Source of the DNA: Gossypium raimondii
Taxonomy: Eukaryota > Streptophyta > Magnoliopsida > Malvales > Malvaceae
DNA: 64,000 nt
Reading direction: 5' to 3'
Assembly (NCBI RefSeq): GCF_025698545.1
Contig: NC_068576.1
Location: 565,501 to 629,500 of the forward strand
This document shows positions 35,335-47,132 of the stretch, one piece after another. The position numbers and the translations under genes are program-made. How positions within the stretch are numbered: position 1 is the first letter of the stretch; the number at the start of each line of letters is the position of its first letter. The notes under the pieces were generated by a model. It searched no databases and was not told the DNA's origin. It saw nothing but the letters and a program-made list of their open reading frames with translations.

Positions 35335-37811
35335 TACTTTGGTTAAGTTAAAAGGGGGGGGTTTTGGAAACTCATTTTAGAGTAGATTTTAGGATTTTAT
35401 TTCAGTTATAAGTTTATTTCAATTTAGTCTTATTTTAAAACATAGAATTTTCTCTATTGCTCAGACTTGGATTCTATTAGACTCCAAGCTTTTATTCCTT
35501 CAGTAATTTATAGTTTCTTTTTGGTCGTCAATTGCAATCAATGTTATCTCGACAACTGTTAAAAAGATTTTCGCTCCGAAGTGCATTCAAATACTAAATA
35601 GATCTTTATTCCTTTTTCTTTAGTTTAATTTGCTCTGCATGTTTAAATTGAAGTTAGGAAATTGTGCATCTAGAGTTATGAGTAGTTAAATTCCTTAAGG
35701 AGATTAATGATCGGATGTGGGATTAATTAATTGAAGAAATAGGGTTTGACTTAGAATTAGTTGGATTAAATTATGTATGCTTAAACTCTAGATTGACAAC
35801 CTTAAGAAGTAATTTAGGTAAATGAGGTCGAGAGAATGGTTTACCGAGCATCTCTTAATTTAACTCGGTTTAAATGGTGAGGTTGAGAGATAAGTTGTTT
35901 TTATTGATTAATTAATTAGTTAGCCAAGAGGTAATAACTGGTTAGTTAGTAATTAATTCATTAAAACCCGAGTTCTGAAGTTAATTATGACCACTAATGT
36001 GAGTTAATCTTATGTTTGTTTGTCATATGAGTCAATTTTGATTGTTAATTTGTTTTCCTTAGTTTTATCTAATTTATGTTATTTTTGTTATTTAATTTTA
36101 ATTTGATTTTTCGTACAATGATTTTATATTATCACTATTTAGTCTTGTTAGTGTAGGAAATAATTTTTAGTTTAATTCAACCTCCTTTGGGAACAATCTT
36201 TCGAATAATTCTCGAAATGTTTCGTTGTAACACTTTATTATATTACAATTTGACATGTATACTTGCGAACACCGTTGTTTAATTTTATATCTTTTTTGTT
36301 GTAATATTTCCAACCCATACGTTCACACGTCTAGCGGTGTTTAGTTACCCCCATAGGATATCCTCAATCTCTTTGGAATAAATACGCTCTCCCAATATGA
36401 TCCTATTTTATCTCATGGTAACCATTACATTTTCTTTCATGAAAAGTCAATTACTATCAAATAGTAATTAAGTCATTCATCGCAAAGACGAATGGCTCAT
36501 GACTACATTTATTTTTCATCTATCATGTAATGTCAATGAAAGGGTAAACCACACTAATTGAGTAAGGTTGTATATAAAAAGACTAGTAATAATTCTATTT
36601 ATTCAATAAAAATAAATTAATAACTAGTGAGGTATGAAGTTAAAAACTAAAAATGTTGAAAGAAAGATTGAAAATAAAATATGAAAAATCAATATGATAA
36701 TATTTTAGTTAAAGGTGAAACCTCATATTTGATTTATGGATTTGATCATTAATGTAAAATAAAATTTCAATATTCTTTAGTAAATAGTTATAGGGCCTGA
36801 GAGGCGGTGGTTTACTCTATGGCGAATGTCAATGGTTTGAGTTCGTTTATCTCCAACTTGTAAACTTAGCCGAAACAAAGCTATATGATAGTACCTAATT
36901 TTTCTGATTTAGAGGTTAGTTCGATTTATGATTTATCATTCATGGACGTTGATAAGATCCTTCCATTTCACTTAGTAGCATCTTAGTATGATATAGCCTT
37001 AAATTAAAGTAAAATAAAGTTAAGGGTGAGGTTCAAACGAGGAAAGGCTTACGGTGGGTACCTAGGCACCCAAAGACGATGAAGGGTGTAGTTAGTGATT
37101 TTCAATTGTTTTAATATAATAAACTTAATTATAAATTCCATTAATTAAATTTGCATAAATTATTTTAATCTTATCCAAATATATTTTCAAGTGTTACAAA
37201 TTCATAACTAAAGTTTCTAAATGGCTTAAACTTTCTACAAAAGTTTTTGATATCCATCAAATCATTTAAAATGTTTCTAAGCCACATTTTTTAAAGTTCC
37301 CAATCATGTCTCGAGATCAAGTAAGCCTGTCTCTAGATTGACCAACATCGAAACTAAAAATGCTTCAAATAAACCTTGTCTCGAGACAAAAGACATATTG
37401 TCTCAAGCCCAGGCAACACCAAAACTAAGGTAGGCTTCAGGGGAGCCTTGTCTCAAGATAATCGAGCAATTGTCTCGAGATATGCCTATTATGTGTCGAT
37501 ACCTCAGGCTCCAGTGATCATATTTGTTCTTCCTGTCTCTAGACTAGGGCTGTATGTCTCGAGATATATTATGGCAAATTGTATTAAATGCACAAAATAA
37601 ATGCTCACAGTGGCTAGAAACTCTCTCCAACGATTCCAAACGCCTAGAAATTAGTTAAAGGGTATATATTCAAGTCAAGAATAGAAATTAAGAGAAAAGC
37701 ATCAAATTCTTTATTTATTCATTTTCTCTTGTATGTATCTCTTAGGTGCTTACTGTTAGATATTTTTATCATTCTCATATCAGTTCGTTGATAGAGCTAA
37801 ACACTTGTAAA
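35169..37811. mobile_element. LTR-retrotransposon leader and LTR remains (gypsy-like, fossil)
   Basis: Non-coding. 35170-36360 resembles LTR/leader sequence of Tat/Athila-type gypsy elements (repeated GGTGTCGCAACACC, TTGGGAACAATC, TACTTGCGAACACCGTTG). 37300-37570 has several TGTCTCGAGACA-like palindromic words, also typical of cotton LTRs. Old and incomplete; assignment tentative. Confidence 0.35.
35293..35330. repeat. (TA)19 microsatellite
   Basis: An uninterrupted TA dinucleotide run of 19 units inside the retrotransposon leader remnant. Likely length-polymorphic. Confidence 0.97.
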
Positions 37812-37816
37812 CACAC

Positions 37817-40178
37817 TGTTAAGTATGACTCCTATTTTTAGTCAAATTTGAGAAATAATCTTTCAGTTAAACTCTGTTTATTTATTTCAGTCAAACACTG
37901 ATTAGTTTAGATTATTTTATTATTATTTGACATATGAATTTAGCCTATAAATAGGCTCTTTTACAACCTTAGTAAAAACACCCATTAGAGATTAGAACTC
38001 ATAACACATTTAGAGAATTTTGTGTTTACGTTTTGAGAGTTCTTTGTTTTCGCGGTTTAGTTTTTATCTCCATCTTTTGTACTCTTCGCTCTTTTGCCAT
38101 TATAGTAAAATTATCTTTGCCCGTGGTTTTTTATCCTCTTTTGAGGGGTTTTTCCACGTTAAATTTGTGTGTTCAATTTCTCAATTTATTCCGCTATTTT
38201 TGTTACTTGTTGTTTAATCGGGCCGATTCCTAACAAGTGGTATCAGGCTAGTTCAAAGATCAGCCCATTCAGATATGGCAACAACAAGGTTTGAAATTGA
38301 GAAGTTCGATGGTGAGACAAATTTCAATCTGTGGCAAGTTCGGATGATGGCAATTCTAGTTCAATCCGGTTTGAAAAATGTTGTTACCGGGAAAAAGCCT
38401 GAGAATCTAAATAAAACAGAATGGGAAGTGCTTGATGAAAATGCCTTGTCTGCAATCCAGTTGTGCCTCGCGAATACGGTATTGCAGGAGGTATTGATGG
38501 AGAATACCTCATTCGCCTTGTGGAAAGGGTTAGAAACTCTTTATGCGACTAAGTTTTTGGCTAACCGTTTAGTGTTGAAACAACGTCTATTTACGTTTCG
38601 CATGAACGAAGGTGAGCTTCTTAGAGATCACATCAGTCAATTCATTACTCTTTTAAATGATTTAAAGAACGTTGAGGTTCATATTGATGATGAAGATCAA
38701 GCTATGCTATTATTGTGCTCTTTACCCCCTTCATACAAGTCTTTCAGGGAGACCCTGATTTATGGCAGAGACAAAATCTCGTTCGAAGATGTGAAGAGTC
38801 TTTCGTTAAGTAGAGACAAACTCGACAATGAGCTTCATTTGGATAGCAAGGCAGATAGGCAAGCTTCCGTTTTAGTAGCATCAAAGAAACGAGACAAAAG
38901 GTGTCACTATTGTAAAAAGTTAGGTCACATCAAAGCAGATTGTTATAAACTGCGAAATAAAAGAGCTGCTGAGAGTAACGATGAAGATGTAGCTGGTGTT
39001 AATTTGATCGATGAAAGCGGTGATGATTTCTTGTTAGTGTCAACGAGTGATAACTCCAAGCTCACGTCTGAGTGGATCCTAGATTCGGGATGTTCTTTCC
39101 ACATGTGTCCCAATAGAGAATGGTTCTCTACATACAGTTCGGTTGAAGGTGGAGTTGTGCGCATGGGAAACGATTCATCTAGTCAGGTAATTGGTATTGG
39201 TACTGTTAAAATTAGGATACACGATGGGACGATTAGGACACTCTCAGATGTCAGGTATGTACCTTATTTACGAAAGAATCACATCTCCTTGAGTATTTTA
39301 GACTTGAAAGGATGCGGAATCAACATCGAGTCAAACGGCATTAAAGTATCTCGTGGAGCTCTCGTTTTGTTAAAAAGTAAAAGAACTGGCAGTCTTTATA
39401 TTCTGAAAGGTTTTACAATGACCGGTGAAATCAGACGTCCCTCGTCCATTACAGAGTCGAAGTCAACTTGTTTGGAGCAGAGGCAACTTGGTCATAGGAG
39501 GGAAAAAAATGTATGACCGTTTCGTTGAAGAGAGGTTCTCTTTTGGATCAGGTTTTGAAAAGTTAGGGCACTGTGTTCGTGAAAATCAGACCCGGGTTAG
39601 TTTTGATTTGGCAGTGTACAAGTCGAAGGCTAGAAGTCTTCCAGTTTCTAAGCACAGATTCGACTCAGTTAATTCCCTGCATAGTTCAAGATAGGCTCGT
39701 GGCGGGCTTTGGCAAAGATGGCGTTGTGAAAATATGAGTCAAGGTGGACATTTGTTAAGTATGACTCCTATTTTTAGTCAAATTTGAGAAATAATCTTTT
39801 AGTTAAACTCTGTTTATTTGTTTCAGTCAAACACTAATTAGTTTAGATTATTTTATTATTATTTGACATATGAATTTAGCCTATAAATAGGCTCTTTTAC
39901 AACTTTAGTAAAAACGCCCATTAGAGATTAGAACTCATAACACATTTAGAGAATTTTGTGTTTACGTTTTGAGAGTTCTTTGTTTTCGGGTTTTCGGGGT
40001 TTAGTTTTTATCTCCATCTTTTGTACTCTTCGTTCTTTTGCCATTATAGTAAAATTATCTTTGCCCGTGGTTTTTTATCCTCTTTGGAGGGGTTTTTCCA
40101 CGTTAAATTTGTGTGTTCAATTTCTCAATTTATTCCGCTATTTTTGTTACTTGTTGCTTAATCGGGCGATTCCTAACA
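37817..40178 (+). mobile_element. Young, incomplete Ty1/copia element (Tork/Tnt1-like)
   Basis: 5' LTR 37817-38235 and 3' LTR 39753-40178, with a perfect 5-bp duplication CACAC on both sides (37812-37816, 40179-40183). A tRNA-iMet primer-site-like TGGTATCAGGC follows the 5' LTR, and AAGGTGGACA precedes the 3' LTR. The internal reading frame from 38275 has copia gag (FDGETNFNLWQVRMMAIL), a zinc knuckle (CHYCKKLGHIKADC) and a protease-like DSGCSFHM. Reverse transcriptase and RNase H were not seen, so it is not whole and cannot be autonomous. The LTRs differ at about 8 of ~417 aligned sites (~2%) plus small length differences, so insertion is recent, roughly within the last one to three million years depending on the rate used. 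Confidence 0.92.
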
Positions 40179-40183
40179 CACAC

Positions 40184-42104
40184 ACCTTTGAGAGCTTTTA
40201 TTGTTTACATCTTTTCTTAAGGTTTTTGAGGTATAAAACCTTAAGTAATTTGTAAAGGGTTTTAGTTAAGCTACAAAAACTAGAAAGGGCTTTAGTTTAG
40301 CCACAAAAACTAGGGGAAATGTTTTATCTTAACCTTGTGAAAAAGGATAGGGATTGTAAATGTAACAACCTGATTTTCAATGGTATAGGAAAATACAGTT
40401 TTGGAATCTTATTTTCGTAAATCAAGTCCGTAAATATAAAATAAGAACATTTACAAAGTTAATATGAAAATATGCTAAAGAATGGTTTAGTAATTTCATC
40501 GATAAAATAGTTAATTAAAGCTCAAGGACTAAAGAATGGTCAAGTAATTTTAAGAATCAAGATACATAATGTGTAAAAGCGAGGGATAAATTTGTTGAAT
40601 TTTTAAAGTTAGGACCAAGTTGATAGAATTTATAAATATTGGAGGGTTAATTTGTTATTATGCCAATAAAAAGGCTTTCGTTAGTGATTTAACAAATGAT
40701 TGACTAAAATATAAATTTTTAAACCTAGGTAACAAAAACAAAAATACCCCAATAGTTAAATATTTATTTTATAATTTACCCTTTAAATTTATAATGAATT
40801 GTTAACATATATTTATAATAATTTTACATAGTTGTGTGTGCGCTATTATTAAAGTTATTAATTGAGTGAGTTTTATGAGTTAATCGAACATCAATTCAGT
40901 TGAGAAATGATTAAATGTCATTTACTTTTTACAAAGTAAAAATACTAATCAAGTATATTTTTATTAATTTTATTTTATTAATAAAATATTATAGTAACCT
41001 TAAAAAAATAAAATAAAATATTATGATACATTTTAACTTAAAACACATCTTTTAAAACCTTTTAATTTAACTATCTTAATCAAAACCTCATGATTATATT
41101 TATTACATATTTTCTTTTTGCAAACCGTAAGTAATAAGAAGAAGAAAAAAATGTGCAGTTATAGTTTGGGTGGAGTAAAATTAGATTCAATTCGAAAAAA
41201 TCGGAAAAAAATCGAATTTCGAGTTAATCGAATTGAGTTATTTGAATTATACTCGAATAAGTAATTTGAGTTCCGAGTCGAGTTGAATTTTACAATTCAA
41301 ATAATTTGAGTAACAGGTTGGTATAAATTCTCTTTTGGTCCTTGTCAATTTTGAAAATGAGCAAATTGGTATCTCTCAACAAAAATTATAAAAATAATTC
41401 AAAATATTTAATAAAAAATCCAAAATTTATATTTAAAAAATTCTAAAGAATATGCAAAGAAAGTTAATTTTTTAAAAATCTAAAATAATAATTTTCGAGA
41501 CTTAAATAAGTTAATTAATGATTGAAGTTTATCATACTAAAGTATATTTTATTATTATTTTACTTTGAAATTTTTTTAAATATATATGGTTTCAAATTTA
41601 TGTATTCTAATATGTAATTAGTTATATAGTAATAAGATTTTAATTTGATATGTTTAATTTTTTAAGTTAACTCGAATAATTTCACCCGATTCGACTCAAT
41701 TCGAATTTCATTTCACTTGAATCGATTCAAAAAATATATATAATCGAGTTAGTATGATAAAATAAGACTCGTCAACTTGATTTATTCAAAAAATTTCACT
41801 CGATTCAATCTAACGCTCATCCCTAGAGTTAATTTTACAGAAAATTACTTAAAACCCCAGCTTATTTCCCAACGGATAATTTTCAAAGGGCCCACCTCCT
41901 ACAGAAATGGGCCCCATTAGACAAAAGACTTATTTTCTTGGATGATGTTTGATGAGATTGTGGGCCTCTGCTTGTTTTGTTCTCTGCACATTTCATGCTT
42001 TTGCTTTTGCTTGGAATTTGGGGACTGATAATATAAAGAAATAAATAACCTTAAATAATATAAATATTTGAATATATATCAAAATATGTATACAACACCT
42101 TAAC
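40184..42104. other. Repeat-derived intergenic DNA with gypsy-type LTR start
   Basis: 40184-40360 continues the sequence interrupted by the copia insertion. TGTAACAACCTGATTTTCAA at 40361 is an LTR-like start of cotton gypsy style (fossil). 41165-41826 is built of degenerate AATTCGAA/ATTCGAGTT words and has imperfect inverted ends (GGGTGGAGTAAAATTAGATTC vs the complement of ATTCAATCTAACGCTCATCCC), possibly a DNA element. No gene. Confidence 0.4.
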
Positions 42105-42107
42105 TTA

Positions 42108-42246
42108 GGGTGGGTTTGGACCGGTGATTGGATGCAGTGCGGTGCGTTTAGCTTACTTTTTGTCTCACGCTACAATATCTAATCTCACCGCCACCGCTGT
42201 CTTTACACTAACCGCAGGTAAATGCACCGCCCATCCAAATTCACCT
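42108..42246. mobile_element. Tourist-like MITE, copy 3
   Basis: 139 bp, ends GGGTGGGTTTGGACCGGTG / CGCCCATCCAAATTCACCT, with TTA duplications at 42105-42107 and 42247-42249. Interior close to copies 1 and 2. Confidence 0.75.
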
Positions 42247-42258
42247 TTACTCTTTTAG

Positions 42259-42386
42259 AAGTTAACAATGGTGTTTTCAAACAACTCCTTAGTTTTATGC
42301 ATGAGACAATCCTTAGTTTTAACTCAACAATAAAGATCCCTGATCAGTTCCAAAACAAGTTAACAATGGTGTTTTCAAACAACTCC
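42259..42386. repeat. 30-bp direct repeat pair
   Basis: An identical 30-bp word beginning AAGTTAACAATGGTG and ending ACAACTCC occurs at 42259-42288 and 42357-42386. CCTTAGTTTTA also occurs twice between them. Adjacent to MITE copy 3. Confidence 0.85.
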
Positions 42387-42639
42387 CCCTTTTCGTACAA
42401 AGCTCACATCAATATAAATGTAAAACTCATGTTCTTATAATAGAACTTGACACGTGTCACCAATTTACTACTCAACTTACACTACTTTTGGAATCCAAAT
42501 CCAAATTCTACAATCCCAAGTTTCCAACAGCTATTTAAGTGAATCTTTAACACTGAGTTGGTGTCACGGGTTAACTAGGTACCTACTCGATTAAGAAATT
42601 ACAGAAATATCCTTTCGTAATTAAATTATTTTTAACAAA

Positions 42640-43093
42640 AACCAAGAAAAATATGCATATAGTGATATTTGAACTCTCGTCAATTGAACTAGTAAAACTT
42701 TAAATTTATCACTCAATCAAAACTTTATTTTATCTTTTTGATGCATTATATTTTCAATATGAACAAGTTATTATCCCCACCAATTGTATATCTTAATAAT
42801 ATTGTTAATTGATTTGGTGTCACAAGTTAACTCGACACTAACTCGCAATTGATGATAAAACCATAATAAATAATTGTAGTGCATTTAGCGTTGTTTATTT
42901 GATGTATTTATGTGTTTAAATTTTGTTTTACTCATAATTTAATATATTTTTGTTTTAATATCATATATATTTCATGTGTTATTATGGTTAATTAGTTTCA
43001 AACCATACATTTGATTGTATGTTATTTTAAACAAACATTTGTGTTATAAATATGTGGTTTCCACGCACGCATTACGTGTGATAGTATTTCTAG
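42640..43093 (+). repeat. Dispersed repeat, Helitron-like 3' part, copy 2
   Basis: Partner of the repeat at 24690-25141. It ends TATTTCTAG|T, with a CCACGCACG...CGTGTG potential hairpin 10-30 bases upstream. No coding region. The 5' boundary was not found. Confidence 0.45.
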
Positions 43094-43439
43094 TATAAAT
43101 TAAGATTGAGCACTAAATACAAGTTCAAATTTGACATGGAGTATGTTTAAAACTTGTTGATTAAATTATAAACATGTTTGTATCTATTATATGATAATTT
43201 AGATTTCACGTATTATAAAAATAACGTTCTAAATTTTATTTTTTAACATATTAGATACAAGTTACCCGTACACATGTATTTACAAATATGTTCCACGTGG
43301 TACTCAAATTAAGATTTAGAAAATCTAAGCTGACCAAGTGAGGACCTAAATGATATAATACTATACTTTGAAAACTAAATTAGAATTTAGAGACGTATTT
43401 GATGTAATTAATCCTTAAAAACCTGCACTTAGAATTTGA

Positions 43440-44279
43440 GTCAGGAAACGACAAAAATCACTGCAGTTCTTTTTATATACAACACAGAGAGACAAAAGAA
43501 AAGGGAAATTGTTGCAGGCTTTTACTGCAAAGCAGGCCATTAATTATCATGCATAGTTGCATTCACCTCTCCTTCTTTCTCCCTTACCCTTCTAAGCTAA
43601 AAGCTTTTTCCTCCTCCTTTCTTACCTTTTCTCTCTCTTTTGCAAAGTTCTGCATATTTTCGTGCCGGTTTTGCAGGGTTAAATCCATGTCAAGAATGAG
43701 AGACAGCCCCACTGCCACTAACTGAAACTAAAAGTTCAGAAATAAGGGAGAGAAAGAGAGAGAAGCTTACAATCTTTCCATTTACTTGGTGATGGCTTCC
43801 ATTTCATAGGAATTGCAAAAAGTTTTTCATTTGAAATAAATTTTAAATATTTAATATAAATATTAGATTATAAATTTTAGAGCGGTGAACAGTTTATCGT
43901 GCCTGTTCTTAACCATGTGCTTTGCACGTTGGGGTATTATTATGATGGGTATTGATTCTTGTCATTGTTGAAGGCTGTTTGATCGAAGAAACTGAGGAAA
44001 AAATAAAAATATAGGAAAACCAAGTCCTTTCTTTTCTTACGGTTCTGTCATGGAGGCTACAAAGATTTAGGAAGCATTTCAATTTCCCATAATTTGAAAC
44101 TTAAAAAAAACTTGCATAGATTTGTGTGTAAGGCTTGAAAGGGATTTGCAGTAAAGTTTTCACCAGAAAAAAAAAAAAAAAAAGAACAGAGAGGAATTTC
44201 AACTCATGGTGGGGTGTGTGTGTCATTCATCATTTCCAGGTAAATTTTTTTCTTGCCTTTTCCCTTATAAGTGATAGTT
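43440..44279 (+). promoter_or_regulatory. Promoter and long 5' leader of the FLZ gene
   Basis: A TATA-like TTTTTATATAC at about 43470 is followed by CT-rich leader sequence (CTCCTTCTTTCTCCC, near 43570). Two short upstream frames occur before the main ATG: 12 codons at 43688-43726 (MSRMRDSPTATN) and a 5-codon frame near 43792. An intron in the leader is possible but was not resolved. Confidence 0.45.
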
Positions 44280-45083
44280 ATGCTGAGGAATAGGTCCAAA
44301 TCAGTGACCAGCAAGCAAGCTTTAATGGCAACATCACCTTCCCAAAAGAATTTCATTGCCCAAATCCCATCTTTCATTGCAAAAAAGCTCAATGAAACCG
44401 AAGCTCTCAACAGCCCCAGTTCAATCCTCGATAACAAATCATCCTTCCACTACGATATAAACCATCCAAAATCCCCAAAACTTTCCTCGCCTGTAAAAAA
44501 TATAGAACCAAAAGGTATCGGCCTTGCCATCATCGACACACACAAGAGTTGTAAGGTTTTGTTTGGGACAGAACTCAGGGTTCAGATTCCACTAATCCCA
44601 CCAGATTTTGGGACCAAAACCAAGAATCTTCATACACCATCTCCACCATTTACCTCTCCCAAAACTAGTGTTCATGTGAAGGATCCTCCTATGGTCTTCA
44701 ATGGGTGTTTTCCAGTTAAAGAAATTATGGAGCTATCAGAGGATTATACATGCGTGATATCTCACGGTCCTAACCCCAAGACCACCCATATTTTCCATGA
44801 CTGCGTCGTGGAGTGCTGTTGTAGCATATCGAATACTCAGCCCAAGTCTGCACCATCAGAGAGTAATAATTTCCTCAGCTTTTGTCACACATGTAAGAAA
44901 AATCTTCGACAGAAAATCGACATTTATATTTACAGGTTCGTTTTCCTTGAAATCCAACTTTGATTAAATGCATAAATAATTTGGTCATTGTTGTATCTAC
45001 TTTGTTAATGCAGAGGTGACAAAGCATTTTGCAGTCAACAGTGTCGATACCAAGAAATGGTTTTAGATGGAGAGGGGAATTGA
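44280..45083 (+). CDS. FLZ-type (DUF581) zinc-finger protein
   Basis: Two exons, 44280-44935 and 45014-45083, joining to 726 nt (241 aa). Start MLRNRSKSV is the typical FLZ N-terminus. The C-terminal FLZ domain reads FCHTCKKNL...DIYIYRGDKAFCSQQCRYQEM: a C-X2-C and a C-X3-C pair, with the intron falling inside the domain. FLZ proteins are plant-specific adaptors that bind SnRK1 kinase subunits and respond to sugar and stress. The centre is Ser/Pro-rich and likely disordered. The protein stops soon after the domain (VLDGEGN), a common FLZ architecture. Confidence 0.93.
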
Positions 45084-45410
45084 GGATTTTCATTTGATAA
45101 ATTATTTTTCAATTACAAAAATGATTGAATTTCATAAACCAAACATTGCCCCGTTCTTGTTTTCTTTGTAGTTTTCTGGGTTTTGCTTTTAATCCTCTCA
45201 GCCCTGCAGATAGAGAGATAATGTGACTTAATTAAATATTAATTTTGTTGATGATAAATGATTGAAAATCTTGCCTTTTATTTCTCATTCACCTCAATCA
45301 TTCTTCATAAATATGAATGAAATTTATTTAATTATTAAAAAGAATACCATAATTTGAAAGGAGTAGGCTAATTCTTTCACTTATGATTTATTGATTTACG
45401 AAGAATTTTT

Positions 45411-45535
45411 CGGGTTTGGATAGGCGGTGTTATGCTTTTAGTTTATTTTTTATTTCACGTTACAGTATTTAATTTTATTACCACTGTTACTTTTATACTA
45501 ACTACAAATAAACATACTGTTCATCCAAACTCAAC
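45411..45535. mobile_element. Tourist-like MITE, copy 4 (degenerate)
   Basis: A worn relative of the other three copies: left end CGGGTTTGGATAGGCGG, right end TGTTCATCCAAACTCAACC. Interior TTTCACGTTACAGTATTTAA matches the family core. No clear target duplication; many substitutions point to an older insertion. Confidence 0.6.
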
Positions 45536-46082
45536 CTAAGTTTCGATATCTAAATAATTTTCAATGGCTGCCATAGAGTGTCAAACTCAGGCAGCAACAA
45601 GAGAGCTATAACAGGGGTCGAAATTACAATAATCAAATAATAGAGAGGTTAAAGATTATCAATTTACTTGAATCAAAACAAATATATGTTTATAACTCAA
45701 AAGTAACGAATTTATAATGCTTAAATCCAAGTGAAAAAGAAAACCAGTAACAAAAGAATCTATTGCACAAAGGTTTTCAAGAATCAGATTGGTAGTCAAA
45801 CCGATTAAGTTACTGATTTATTAGTTTAATCAGTTCATCCGATTCAATTAAATAAATTATTATAAAATAATAAAATTTTTAAAAAAATATAATATTCAAC
45901 CAATTCAACGATATTTTTAATTTGATTTAACTAGTTTGATGTCTATCTCCAAGCAAATATCATAATCAACCAATCCGATTCGATTCGATTCAAGCATCAT
46001 TGTTTTTCACTCTAAACATTACATTGCTCCAAAGAAACTGTAATCCAGAAAGACATAAAAAAAATTTTGTGCTTTTCATATC
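45536..46082. other. Intergenic, AT-rich, AATTCGAA-type repeat
   Basis: No gene. 45790-46000 has the TCCGATTCGATTCGATTC-type words seen also at 3.9 and 41.2 kb. Confidence 0.4.
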
Positions 46083-46875
46083 GGGTAAACTACTAAAATA
46101 GTCACTTTTATTTACCTTAGGTTACATTTTAGTCACTTATGTTTGAAATGTTACGTTTTAGCCACTTACATTATCGCGTTGTAACATTTTAGTCAATGAG
46201 CCGTTAATTGTCGTTAACGGTGTAACGATAAGCTGACGTGGCACGTTAAATCATCATTTCAAACAAAAATTTTAGGTTAATTTTACAATCAGTCTCTATA
46301 TTTTTTTCGTTTTGAGAATTTTTTTTTCTTTTATATTCTTTTAACTTTCATTTTTTTTTCTTTACTTTCCATTCTCTTATGCTTCTTCCTCTGTTTTCCT
46401 CTCTTCTCTATTTCTTTAACATAGTTTTTATATATTTGTAATTTGTTAAAATTATCCCTATACTTTATTTTTTTGGACAATTTAATTTTTTCGAGTGAAG
46501 CAAACTTGTGGATTAGCTTTAACAAATGAAAAACATAGAAAAACTACACTAAAAAATGAAGAAGGGAGGAAAACAGAGAAAGAAACAGAAGAGAATAGAA
46601 AATAAAGAGAGAAAAAAAAGAAAGTTAAAAGAATAAAAAGAAAACAATTAAATTGCTCAAAATGAAAAAAGTATAGGGACCAATTGTAGAATTTAACTTA
46701 AAATTCTCGTTTGAAATGATGATTTAATGTGCCACGTTAGCATACCGTTATACCGTTAACAGTAATTAACGGCTCAGTGACTAAAATGTTACAACACGAT
46801 AACATAACATTTCAAATATAAGTGACTAAAATATAACCTAAAGTAAACAAAAGTGATTATTTTAATAGTTTATCC
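46083..46875. mobile_element. Long-inverted-repeat MULE-like element
   Basis: A 793-bp fold-back: the left arm (from GGGTAAACTACTAAAATAGTC) pairs with the right arm (…GACTATTTTAATAGTTTATCC-like) over more than 300 bp, leaving a short loop around 46430-46530. Ends and arm style (GGGTAAA..., TTTTAGTCACT) resemble the Pack-MULE at 29.1 kb. No transposase or captured gene. A 9-bp target duplication was not evident. Confidence 0.75.
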
Positions 46876-47132
46876 TCTAGTAATCTTGGTTAGTAGCTCC
46901 TTTTGAATAATAATAAAGAAGGGTTCATTAATGGGGTTATGGGCCCATATCGAGCTTGCTTATATAAGAATTGGGCTAGTCTGCTTTCTTTGGGTTGCTG
47001 CCAGTTCAGATGTTCGGCTCATTTACAAGGTCGGTTAGGCTTGGCCTACTATTATATATTCTTTTTTTTTGAATGAACATTATTATACGATGATCTGATC
47101 TCTTTCGAAAAATTTGCGAAAAACGAATTCTG

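Noticed and set aside
35281-35340. TA-rich tract as possible scaffold or origin site
   Set aside because: Simple (TA)19 microsatellite; nothing more is supported.
46331-46525. 64-codon Lys/Glu-rich minus-strand frame
   Set aside because: Lies in the A/T-rich arm of a fold-back element; low complexity.
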